Of a DNA stretch of 64,000 nucleotides, positions 26,135 through 35,234 are shown piece after piece. Within the stretch, counting starts at the first letter, position 1. Each line of letters begins with the position of its first letter. The DNA is taken from positions 1 to 64,000 of the forward strand of contig NZ_FNRI01000010.1 in the NCBI RefSeq assembly GCF_900107675.1, in the 5' to 3' direction. The stretch is from Alistipes timonensis JC136. Lineage in GTDB: Bacteria; Bacteroidota; Bacteroidia; Bacteroidales; Rikenellaceae. The translations under genes were made by a program, and so were the position numbers. The notes below the pieces were generated by a model. The model did no database searches, was not told the DNA's origin, and worked only from the letters and a program-made list of their open reading frames with translations.

Positions 26135-26175
26135 ATTTAATGGTAACAAGTGTGAGCTTTCTGTATTTTTTTACC

Positions 26176-26183
26176 TATCTTTG
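26176..26183 (+). promoter_or_regulatory. -7 box upstream of the LptD-like gene
   Basis: TATCTTTG fits TAnnTTTG perfectly and lies 22 bases before ATG 26206, in the divergent gap with the amidase gene. The short distance to ATG 26206 leaves a later TTG start (26275) possible. Confidence 0.55.
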
Positions 26184-26205
26184 TCGGGCTTAAAACGCGG
26201 CAGGA

Positions 26206-29142
26206 ATGCACCTGCGAGGCGTTCCGGGCGTTTTTGCCGACTTGTCGGCAAAGGTATGGAAAATTTTTGGGATTTTGGATAAAATTAGGGTAAAATATCT
26301 CTTGTCGGCAACGGTCCTGCTCCTGTTTGCCCAGATCGTTCTGGGCGGCGCGGCACCCCGCGCGGCGCTCGACGGCCCCGCATCCGACACCCTCCCGAAT
26401 CCCCTCCCCGCCGACACCGTGCGCCCGCTTCCGGACAACGGACGGGCGCCGAGCGTCACCCCCTCGCGGCGCGAAGCACGGCGGCAGGCCCGTGAAGAGG
26501 CCCGGCGGCGCGACGCTTTCAACGCCCTTTCGCAGGAGGAGCGCGATTCGCTCTTTTCGTCGCAGGTCGACTCGCTCATAGCCCGCAAAGCCGACTCGCT
26601 GGGCATGTCCCGCCCCGACTCGCTCGCGGTCGACACGCTGCACCGCGACTCGGTCAAAAAACCGCGGCCCGCGGGCGCTTTCCTCGACGACCCGATCACG
26701 GGCAAGAACACCGACTCGCTGGTTTACGACGTGCGCAACAAACTGGTCTACATCTATAATCAGGGCGACGTCACCTACCAGAACAGCAACCTCAAAGCCG
26801 ACTTCATGCGCATCGACATGGATTCGAAACTGGTCTACGCCTACGGCAAGCCCGACTCGGTGGAGGGCAAGTTCATCATCACCAAACCGGAGTTTTCCGA
26901 CGGTTCGGCCTCCTACCAGATGGACACGATCACCTACAACCTCGACTCGAAGAAGGCCAAGATCAAAGGTGTGGCCACGCAGCAGGGCGACGGCTGGCTG
27001 GTGGGCGGCAGCGTGAAGAAAATGCCCGACAATACGATCAACATTCAGCACGGCAAATACACCACCTGCGACGAGACGGATCACCCGCACTTCTACCTGG
27101 CGATGACCAAGGCGAAGGTCATTCCGGGCAAAAAGGTCGTCACCGGCCCGGCCTACCTGGTGATGGAGGACGTGCCGATCTATTTCCTCGGCATCCCCGA
27201 GGGATTTTTCCCGATCAACATGGGCCCCAAGTCGGGCCTGCTGATGCCCACCTACGGCGAGGAGTACTCCAAGGGATTCTTCCTGCGCGACCTGGGCTAC
27301 TACTTCACGCTGGGCGAATACGCCGACCTCGCGGTACGCGGCGGCTTCTACACGCTCGGTTCGTGGGAAGCCTCGGCGGCCTCGCGCTACATCAAACGCT
27401 ACAAGTACAGCGGCAGCTTCAACATGCAGTACTCCAACGTGAAGACGGGTGAAAAGGGCGAGGACGACTACATCAAACAGAGCAACTTCCGCATCCAGTG
27501 GACCCACTCGCAGGACGCCAAAGCCAACCCGGGATCGACCTTCTCGGCTTCGGTGAACTTCGCCACCAGCGGTTACAGCCGCTACTCGGCCACCAACCTC
27601 AACGACATCCTCGCCACGCAGACCAACTCGACGGTCTCCTACTCGAAGAACTGGGCCGGCACGCCCTTCTCGCTCTCGGCCAACATGGCCATCTCGCAGA
27701 ACTCGCAGAACAAGTCGATCTCGGTGACGCTGCCGACGGTGGTGTTCAACGTCTCGCGCTTCTACCCCTTCAAACGCAAAGAGAAGACCGGCAAGGACCG
27801 CTGGTATGAAAAGATTTCGATGCAGTACACGGGCAAGATGACCAACTCGGTGACCACCACCGAGTCGGAGATCTTCTCGAAAAAGACGCTCGAAAACATG
27901 AAGAACGGCATCGAACACTCGATTCCCATTTCGGCGTCGTTCAACCTGTTCAACTACATCAACGTCTCGCCGTCGGTCAACTACAACGAGAAGTGGTATT
28001 TCAAAAAGGTCGAGTTCGAGTGGAACCCCGTCACGAACCAGACCGACACGCTGCCCACGAACTACGGTTTCTACCGCCTCTACAACTACAACCTCAGCGT
28101 CTCGGCCTCCACGACGGTCTACGGCATGTACGACTTCACGAAGAAGAGCCGCAACCGCAAGATCCAGGCGATCCGCCACACGCTGACCCCCTCGATCGGC
28201 TTCTCCTACGCCCCGGACTTCAGCGACCCCAAATACGGCTACTACAAGACCCGCCAGACCGACTCGACGGGCCGTTTTACGACCTATTCGCCCTATGCCG
28301 TCAACGCTTACGGCGTCCCATCGTCGGGACGCTCGATGTCGATGAACTTCTCGCTGTCGCAGAACCTCGAAATGAAGGTGCTCTCGAAGCGCGACACCTC
28401 GGGCGTGAAAAAGATCAAACTCATCGACGAACTGCGCATCAGCGGCTCTTATAACTTCCTGGCCGACTCGATGCGTCTGTCGACCATCCCGATCTCGTTC
28501 CGCACGACGCTGTTCCAGAACTTCGGCATCAACCTCTCGGCGACGCTCGACCCCTACCGCGTCTCGCCCGAGGGCAAGCGATACAACAAGCTATTTTTCC
28601 CGGGCCGCATCGTCTCCACGGGCTGGTCGTTCGGCTATACCTTCAAATCGCGCGCCGACAAGTCCCAGCCGGCCATGAACGACATCACGTCGATCCCCCC
28701 GGAATACATGAACCCCTTCTTCGACCCCTACGGGCACATGGACCCCGTACTGCGAAGGCAATATATGGCGCAGAGCTACTACGACTTCTCGCTGCCGTGG
28801 AACTTCGGATTCAACTACTCGGTCAACTACTCGATCTCCTATGTCAACAACGGCACGACGGGCTACCGCAAGAACGTCACCCAGACGGTCGGGTTCAACG
28901 GCTCGCTGACCGTCACGCCCAAAACGGCCGTCACCTTCCAGGGCGGTTTCGACATCAAACAGAAGAAGCTCACGACCTCGTCGGTCTCCATCACGCGCGA
29001 CCTCCACTGCTGGCAGATGTCCTTTTCGTGGATACCGTTCGGCTACCACCGTTCGTGGAGCTTCAACATCGGCGTCAAAGCCGCATCGCTCTCCGATTTG
29101 AAATACGACAAGTCGCAGTCGATGTACGACAACATGTACTAA
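26206..29142 (+). CDS. LptD/OstA-like outer membrane LPS-assembly protein
   Basis: This 978-residue protein is of the type that, with LptE, inserts lipopolysaccharide into the outer leaflet of the outer membrane. After a hydrophobic export segment (about residues 28-48) comes a charged region with six Asp-Ser-Leu triplets. Next is an OstA/LptA-like beta-jellyroll (about 165-330: VYDVRNKLVYIYNQGDVTYQN, VEGKFIITKPEFSDGSA, HGKYTTCDETDHPHFYL), then a large beta barrel with many aromatic-alternating strands. Start choice is uncertain: ATG 26206 places 27 residues before the hydrophobic segment, while TTG 26275 would place the signal near the N terminus. A terminator follows. Similarity to proteobacterial LptD is at domain level, so the name is by family. 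Confidence 0.88.
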   Translation: MHLRGVPGVFADLSAKVWKIFGILDKIRVKYLLSATVLLLFAQIVLGGAAPRAALDGPASDTLPNPLPADTVRPLPDNGRAPSVTPSRREARRQAREEARRRDAFNALSQEERDSLFSSQVDSLIARKADSLGMSRPDSLAVDTLHRDSVKKPRPAGAFLDDPITGKNTDSLVYDVRNKLVYIYNQGDVTYQNSNLKADFMRIDMDSKLVYAYGKPDSVEGKFIITKPEFSDGSASYQMDTITYNLDSKKAKIKGVATQQGDGWLVGGSVKKMPDNTINIQHGKYTTCDETDHPHFYLAMTKAKVIPGKKVVTGPAYLVMEDVPIYFLGIPEGFFPINMGPKSGLLMPTYGEEYSKGFFLRDLGYYFTLGEYADLAVRGGFYTLGSWEASAASRYIKRYKYSGSFNMQYSNVKTGEKGEDDYIKQSNFRIQWTHSQDAKANPGSTFSASVNFATSGYSRYSATNLNDILATQTNSTVSYSKNWAGTPFSLSANMAISQNSQNKSISVTLPTVVFNVSRFYPFKRKEKTGKDRWYEKISMQYTGKMTNSVTTTESEIFSKKTLENMKNGIEHSIPISASFNLFNYINVSPSVNYNEKWYFKKVEFEWNPVTNQTDTLPTNYGFYRLYNYNLSVSASTTVYGMYDFTKKSRNRKIQAIRHTLTPSIGFSYAPDFSDPKYGYYKTRQTDSTGRFTTYSPYAVNAYGVPSSGRSMSMNFSLSQNLEMKVLSKRDTSGVKKIKLIDELRISGSYNFLADSMRLSTIPISFRTTLFQNFGINLSATLDPYRVSPEGKRYNKLFFPGRIVSTGWSFGYTFKSRADKSQPAMNDITSIPPEYMNPFFDPYGHMDPVLRRQYMAQSYYDFSLPWNFGFNYSVNYSISYVNNGTTGYRKNVTQTVGFNGSLTVTPKTAVTFQGGFDIKQKKLTTSSVSITRDLHCWQMSFSWIPFGYHRSWSFNIGVKAASLSDLKYDKSQSMYDNMY

Positions 29143-29146
29143 ACGA

Positions 29147-29175
29147 AAAGCGGCCCCGACCGGGGCCGCTTTCTT
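29147..29175. terminator. Bidirectional terminator after the LptD-like gene
   Basis: AAAGCGGCCCCG / CGGGGCCGCTTT forms a strong GC-rich hairpin with a T-rich tail between the convergent LptD-like and nitroreductase genes. Confidence 0.88.
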
Positions 29176-29190
29176 TACCGCTTTAATTAA

Positions 29191-30048
29191 TTACAGAAGT
29201 GTCACCTCCGCCGGTTCGCGGTCGATGTAGTTGGGATAGCGGAACTGCGGCATCCCGAGGGCCATCACCGCACAGATGCGGCGGCCTTCGAGCCCCAGCA
29301 TTTCGGGCAGCCGCTCCGTTTTGTCCTGCCGGAGGGCCGTCAGTACGAACCCCATGTAGATCTGGCTCACGCCCAGCGCCTCGGCCATCAGCGACGCGTT
29401 CTGATAAGCCAGGTTCGCATCCTCGCTCCCGAAACGGTTCGCCTTCGGAGCATGAATGAACAGCACCGCCGTCGCTCCCCGCAGCACGCGGTCGCGGCCT
29501 TCGGCATATTCGCGCCGCAGGCGTTTGAAGACGGGAACATAGCGGTACACGCCCGGCACGATGCGGCTCAGCCACGGCCGCACGAGCGGATTGAGGAGTC
29601 GTTTTTCCAGTTTGCCGAACACCCCGAGGGTGTACTCCGTAATCCCCCGCAGCATCGCCGGATCGGTCACCAGCGTATAGCCCAACTGGCGGGCGTTGCT
29701 GGCCGTCGGGGCCCGGTCGGCCGCCGCGACGATGCGGTCCAGCATCTCCTGCGGCACGGGAGTTTTCCGAAGGGCGCGGTTCGACCGCCTCACGGCCAAC
29801 AGCAGCTCCACTTGTTCGGACGTCGGCAATGCGGCGTAATCGGCGGCATGCACCCGTTCGGGCGGGAACATCCCGTGCGCCACCGACCCCGTGGGACAGA
29901 CGGCCACGCAATGACCGCAGCCGATGCAGTTCTCAGGCTTGCACAGGGTCACCGGGGCCCCGGCCTTTTCCTGTTCGAAAATCTGCGAAGGACACACCTT
30001 CACGCAATGGCCGCAGCGGATGCAGCTCTCCCGGATCGAAATCTCCAT
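29191..30048 (-). CDS. Ferredoxin-nitroreductase fusion protein
   Basis: The 285-residue protein has an N-terminal bacterial-type ferredoxin domain (about 1-55) with two 4Fe-4S motifs, CIRCGHCVKVCP and CIGCGHCVAVCP. It is followed by an FMN-dependent nitroreductase domain (about 75-275). The latter shows RRSNRALRKTPVP, APTASNARQLGY (FMN-binding region) and a C-terminal GLEGRRICAVMALGMPQFRYPN. Electrons probably pass from the clusters to flavin to reduce nitro compounds, quinones or other substrates in the cytoplasm. The natural substrate is unknown. It lies 9 bases after the nucleoside permease gene, in one operon. Confidence 0.93.
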   Translation of the reverse strand: MEISIRESCIRCGHCVKVCPSQIFEQEKAGAPVTLCKPENCIGCGHCVAVCPTGSVAHGMFPPERVHAADYAALPTSEQVELLLAVRRSNRALRKTPVPQEMLDRIVAAADRAPTASNARQLGYTLVTDPAMLRGITEYTLGVFGKLEKRLLNPLVRPWLSRIVPGVYRYVPVFKRLRREYAEGRDRVLRGATAVLFIHAPKANRFGSEDANLAYQNASLMAEALGVSQIYMGFVLTALRQDKTERLPEMLGLEGRRICAVMALGMPQFRYPNYIDREPAEVTLL

Positions 30049-30057
30049 ATCTGCCTG

Positions 30058-31299
30058 CTAATGCTTCACCGCTTCCGTTTCGGCGGGATTGTGCTTGTAT
30101 TTGAAGACAAGGGCGAAGACAATGGCCACCACGAGGGCGTATCCTGCGAAAACGAACCACGAATCGGGCCAGTGGAAGGCATCCACCACGGCACCCGCGG
30201 CATACGAACCGAAGAAAGCGCCGAAACCGTTGGTCATAATCATAAAGACGCCCTGCGCCGAAGAACGTATCTCGCGGCTGGTCTCCTTCTCGACGAACAG
30301 CGATCCCGAGATGTTGAAGAAGTCGAACGCCACACCGTAAACGATCATCGAGAGAATGAGGAACACGGCTCCCGAACCGGGATTGCCCACACCGAAGAAC
30401 CCGAAGCGCAGCACCCAGGCCAGCATCGAGATCAGCATCACCTTTTTGATTCCGAAACGCCGGAGGAAGAACGGAATCAGCAGGATGCAGAACGTTTCGG
30501 ACATCTGCGACAGCGACAGCAGGATCACCGAGTGCTTCACGATGGCCGAATCGGCATACTGGGGCATCGTCCCGAAATTCTGAATATAGGTGTCGCCGAA
30601 AGCATTGGTGATTTGCAGCGCGGCCCCCAGCAGCATCGAGAAGATGAAGAAGATGGCCATGCGCTTCTCCTTGAAGAGCGCAAAGGCGCGCAGTCCCAGC
30701 GTATCGACCCACGATTGTTTGCGCACGCTGCGGTCGACGGCACACCCGGGCAGCGAGAACGAATAGACAGCCAGCACGAACGACAGCAACGCCGAAACAT
30801 AGAGCTGCCAGGCCGTAAGTTTGATCTGCACGCCTCCGATCTGCACCAAATCGACGAACCACATCGCGGCGATGAATCCCACGGTGCCCCACACGCGGAT
30901 GGGCGGGAAGTGTTTTACGGAATCGAGTTTCGCCAGGTCGAGGGCGTTGTAGGCCACGGAGTTCGACAGCGCGATGGTCGGCATGTAGAACATCACGCTC
31001 AGCAGCATGCAGCTGTACAGCGGCGCATAGGCCGTCTGCGAAGCCGCGGCGATCAGGAACCCGCCGCTGATGAGGTGGCAGATTCCCAACAGCTTTTGCG
31101 CCGGGACCCAGCGGTCGGCAATAATTCCCATCACGGCGGGCATGAACAGCGAGGCGACGCCCATCGTGGCGAAGAAACTGCCTATCTGCAATCCGGAAAA
31201 CCCGAGGCCCCCGATATAAGCCCCCAGCGAGATGAGCCATGAACCCCAAATCGCATACTGAAGAAAGTTCATGACGATAAGCCGGAATTTAATTCCCAT
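30058..31299 (-). CDS. MFS nucleoside permease (NupG/XapB-like)
   Basis: This 413-residue protein has about 12 transmembrane helices and the features of the nucleoside:H+ symporter family. It starts MGIKFRLIVMNFLQYAIWGSWLISLGAY, with FMPAVMGIIADRWVPAQKLLG as the helix 2-3 loop. The helices of the second half carry FGIKKVMLISMLAWVLRFGFFGVG and GVAFDFFNISGSLFVEKE. It should import purine and pyrimidine nucleosides across the inner membrane. It is first in an operon with the ferredoxin-nitroreductase. A functional link between the two is not obvious. Confidence 0.88.
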   Translation of the reverse strand: MGIKFRLIVMNFLQYAIWGSWLISLGAYIGGLGFSGLQIGSFFATMGVASLFMPAVMGIIADRWVPAQKLLGICHLISGGFLIAAASQTAYAPLYSCMLLSVMFYMPTIALSNSVAYNALDLAKLDSVKHFPPIRVWGTVGFIAAMWFVDLVQIGGVQIKLTAWQLYVSALLSFVLAVYSFSLPGCAVDRSVRKQSWVDTLGLRAFALFKEKRMAIFFIFSMLLGAALQITNAFGDTYIQNFGTMPQYADSAIVKHSVILLSLSQMSETFCILLIPFFLRRFGIKKVMLISMLAWVLRFGFFGVGNPGSGAVFLILSMIVYGVAFDFFNISGSLFVEKETSREIRSSAQGVFMIMTNGFGAFFGSYAAGAVVDAFHWPDSWFVFAGYALVVAIVFALVFKYKHNPAETEAVKH

Positions 31300-31359
31300 A
31301 ATTTTCTGATTTAGTGTAAATTTTAAGTTTCAAACGGTTTTCCCTTTCCGGGATTAAAG

Positions 31360-31367
31360 CAAATGTA
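31360..31367 (-). promoter_or_regulatory. -7 box for the permease-nitroreductase operon
   Basis: On the minus strand it reads TACATTTG, a perfect TAnnTTTG, about 60 bases before the permease start codon. No matching -33 box is seen at the usual distance. Confidence 0.5.
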
Positions 31368-31389
31368 CGAAATTTTTTTTGGAATTTTC

Positions 31390-31420
31390 TTTGCAATTGA
31401 AAAATAAAGCCCTACTTTTG
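31390..31420 (+). promoter_or_regulatory. Full consensus promoter for tRNA-Gln
   Basis: TTTG (31390-31393), 19 bases, then TACTTTTG (31413-31420): a perfect Bacteroidota promoter ending 16 bases before the mature tRNA. Confidence 0.85.
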
Positions 31421-31436
31421 CATCACCAAAATCTAC

Positions 31437-31507
31437 TGAGCTATGGTGTAACGGTAACACAACAGATTCTGGTCCTGTTATTCCAGGTTCGAATCCTGGT
31501 AGCTCAA
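31437..31507 (+). tRNA. tRNA-Gln (anticodon CTG)
   Basis: The 71-base sequence folds into a full cloverleaf. The acceptor stem is TGAGCTA / TAGCTCA (7 bp). The D arm is GTGT / ACAC, the anticodon loop TTCTGGT with CTG at 34-36, and the T arm CCAGG-TTCGAAT-CCTGG. It reads CAG codons. The discriminator base is A and CCA is not encoded. The anticodon stem has an A-C mismatch at its loop-closing pair (A31-C39). It has its own promoter and terminator. Confidence 0.95.
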
Positions 31508-31510
31508 CTC

Positions 31511-31544
31511 AAAAAAGATGCCTCCTTACGGAGGCATCTTTTTT
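31511..31544 (+). terminator. Intrinsic terminator after tRNA-Gln
   Basis: AAAAAAGATGCCTCC / GGAGGCATCTTTTTT is a 15-bp perfect stem with a four-base loop and a T run in the 3' arm, starting four bases after the tRNA. Confidence 0.93.
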
Positions 31545-31770
31545 GTTTTCAGGCACATTCGGCACGATTCTGGCGGGAAGACGTAAACGCATCGTTCTCT
31601 GCTTTTTCCCTCGAAACGGCCGTTTCGATAAACGAGCCGGAGATCACGGCCGGGTTTCGATATTCGAAACATGAAATGTTATATACACGCAATGCGTAAC
31701 AAATACTCCGTACGGTCGCAGCATACACGAAATCAGAAGATTTAAAAATGCCGTTTTTTCAATTATCGCC
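31545..31770. other. Gene-free stretch
   Basis: I see no plausible coding frame, RNA gene or strong repeat here. It becomes AT-rich toward its right end, where the next promoter begins. Confidence 0.6.
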
Positions 31771-31801
31771 TTGATTTTAGCTCCCGGAGGCTGTATGTTT
31801 G
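31771..31801 (+). promoter_or_regulatory. Consensus promoter for a short transcript
   Basis: TTG (31771-31773), 20 bases, then TATGTTTG (31794-31801), which fits TAnnTTTG. There is no annotated-size gene downstream on this strand, only a short unit ending in a strong terminator. Confidence 0.7.
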
Positions 31802-31822
31802 TATCAAGTTTCGAAAGGAGCT

Positions 31823-31864
31823 ATGAAGAATTCATTTGCATGGAGTGACGCCCACAGAAGTTGA
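31823..31864 (+). CDS. Possible 13-residue peptide
   Basis: The frame reads MKNSFAWSDAHRS then TGA. AAAGGAG ends two bases before the ATG, which is closer than the usual Shine-Dalgarno distance. It lies inside the short promoter-terminator unit and converges on an HTH regulator gene. There is no hydrophobic export signal. It could be a leader peptide, a signalling peptide or a chance frame in a small RNA. Confidence 0.3.
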   Translation: MKNSFAWSDAHRS

Positions 31865-31917
31865 AAGGATTGCCGAATATTGACGCAACCATTGTTCATC
31901 AATCCGGAAAGCTTCAG

Positions 31918-31954
31918 CGGGGAGAGTTGGGAAACTCTCCCCGTTCTTTTTTTT
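31918..31954 (+). terminator. Intrinsic terminator of the short transcript
   Basis: CGGGGAGAGTT / AACTCTCCCCG is a perfect 11-bp stem with a four-base loop, followed by TTC and eight T. The T run is on the plus strand only, so it ends a plus-strand transcript rather than the convergent regulator gene. Confidence 0.9.
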
Positions 31955-31965
31955 GCCGCCGCACG

Positions 31966-32931
31966 CTACTCCAACCGGCCGAGAATCTCCCGCTGGCGTT
32001 TGAAGTGGTGGATGCGGGACAACTCCCCGGTCCCGGAGATCAGCGAGGCGAAGCGCCGCTGGTTGCGGACCCATTTCTTCACATACTCGTACATCATCGG
32101 ATCGAACGTATGCATGGAATTGAGCGAAAAGAGCGCGATTCCCGCCACCTTGTAACGCTCCGACGAGATATAGGCATACGACGCCTCCAGATCCACCTCC
32201 GAGAGGTAGAAATTGACCCTGTTGCCGTTTTCGTATTCGCCCTCGCCGGCCATCTTTTCAGAATCTTTGACCAGTTCGAACAACTCCTCCTTCAGCAGGG
32301 CCACGCTCTGGTCCGAAATCAGGTGCATCGCCCGGAACGCCCGGATGGCATTGACCCAGTGCATGAACGCGCTACCGTCGAAAATGACGTGAGACTGGGG
32401 CACCAGTTGGACGCTCTGCACATATTCCAGGGCATTGCGGCGCAGCGAAGCGGAGAGTTGCAGCTCCTCGAACGTCGGCACCGACACATCGCCCATCTCG
32501 TGCTGGTAAAGCGATTTGAAGAGTTTGAAGCGCGTCAGATTCTCATATTTGAGGTAATATTCGGCCGGAATGGAGTTGACCGCCGACGCGAAAACCGCCG
32601 TGGGGTCTGACGCTATTTCGCGGAAAAAGCGGATGTTCTGCTCGAGAATCCCGTTGTAGAGGTCGAGCGAAGCGTCGAATTCGGTGAACGCCAGGCTGAA
32701 AAGGGCATTTCCCCCGACGGAGGAGCCCGTGACGCCGTCCAGCGAGAAACGCAGGTGCGCGCTCAGCGCACTGGCCTCGCCGAAAGTGAACCGCACTTCG
32801 CCGCGCATGCGGCGATATGCGGCCTCGCGACCGATATTGAGTACATCCATCAGCACCGACGCCGGCGTCGAATCCGGCGGCGTATGGGCATGAATCGCCC
32901 GAATCAACGCTGTATTCGATAATTCTGTCAT
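31966..32931 (-). CDS. HTH-containing putative transcription regulator
   Basis: The 321-residue protein begins MTELSNTALIRAIHAHTP. A helix-turn-helix-like segment follows (about 22-65: SVLMDVLNIGREAAYRRMRG, then EVRFTFGEASALSAHLRFSLD), close to a type common in Bacteroidales regulators. The remaining 250 residues are mixed helix and strand with no signal peptide or membrane span, probably a sensor or dimerisation domain. I do not recognise a named family. ATG 32931 is chosen because a consensus promoter (32966-32997) lies between it and the longer upstream start at 33018. It converges on the short transcript at 31.8 kb. Confidence 0.75.
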   Translation of the reverse strand: MTELSNTALIRAIHAHTPPDSTPASVLMDVLNIGREAAYRRMRGEVRFTFGEASALSAHLRFSLDGVTGSSVGGNALFSLAFTEFDASLDLYNGILEQNIRFFREIASDPTAVFASAVNSIPAEYYLKYENLTRFKLFKSLYQHEMGDVSVPTFEELQLSASLRRNALEYVQSVQLVPQSHVIFDGSAFMHWVNAIRAFRAMHLISDQSVALLKEELFELVKDSEKMAGEGEYENGNRVNFYLSEVDLEASYAYISSERYKVAGIALFSLNSMHTFDPMMYEYVKKWVRNQRRFASLISGTGELSRIHHFKRQREILGRLE

Positions 32932-32965
32932 AGTCTTGTCGTAAAATAATTCTCTGTCCCAGGGA

Positions 32966-32997
32966 CAAATATACAAAAAAAACGCAGAAAAATAACA
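32966..32997 (-). promoter_or_regulatory. Promoter of the HTH regulator
   Basis: On the minus strand, TTG (32995-32997), 21 bases, then TATATTTG (32966-32973). The start codon at 32931 is about 35 bases downstream of the -7 box. Confidence 0.7.
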
Positions 32998-33018
32998 ATT
33001 CCGGACACTTCGATACAA

Positions 33019-33053
33019 AAAGGAAGGAGAACCCGTCGGGTTCTCCTTCCTTT
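33019..33053 (-). terminator. Intrinsic terminator after the first M3 peptidase gene
   Basis: AAAGGAAGGAGAACCC / GGGTTCTCCTTCCTTT forms a long stem with a three-base loop. On the minus strand it ends in TTTTT. It closes the two-gene M3 peptidase operon. Confidence 0.88.
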
Positions 33054-33071
33054 ATGAACGAAGCCGGAGGG

Positions 33072-35189
<2,118 letters not shown>

Positions 35190-35234
35190 TTTTTATTTCG
35201 GTTTGCGGTTTCTTTCTGAATGGGTTTCGTCCGG

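Larger units (their letters stand above)
31808..31954 (+). ncRNA. Candidate small RNA or tiny mRNA, about 147 nt
   Basis: A consensus promoter ends at 31801 and an 11-bp GC-rich terminator hairpin with eight T lies at 31918-31954, so the expected product is about 147 nt. It contains a 13-codon frame with a purine-rich AAAGGAG just before its ATG, a feature nearly absent from other genes in the window. No known RNA family is recognised, and it does not look like 6S RNA because the ends do not pair. The start point is estimated from the -7 box. Confidence 0.55.

Noticed and set aside
26137..28179. Long minus-strand frame opposite the LptD-like gene
   Set aside because: Runs through the divergent promoter region and mirrors the LptD-like coding sequence.
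31808..31954. 6S RNA
   Set aside because: The 5' and 3' ends do not pair and no long rod-like bubble structure is visible; length is also short.
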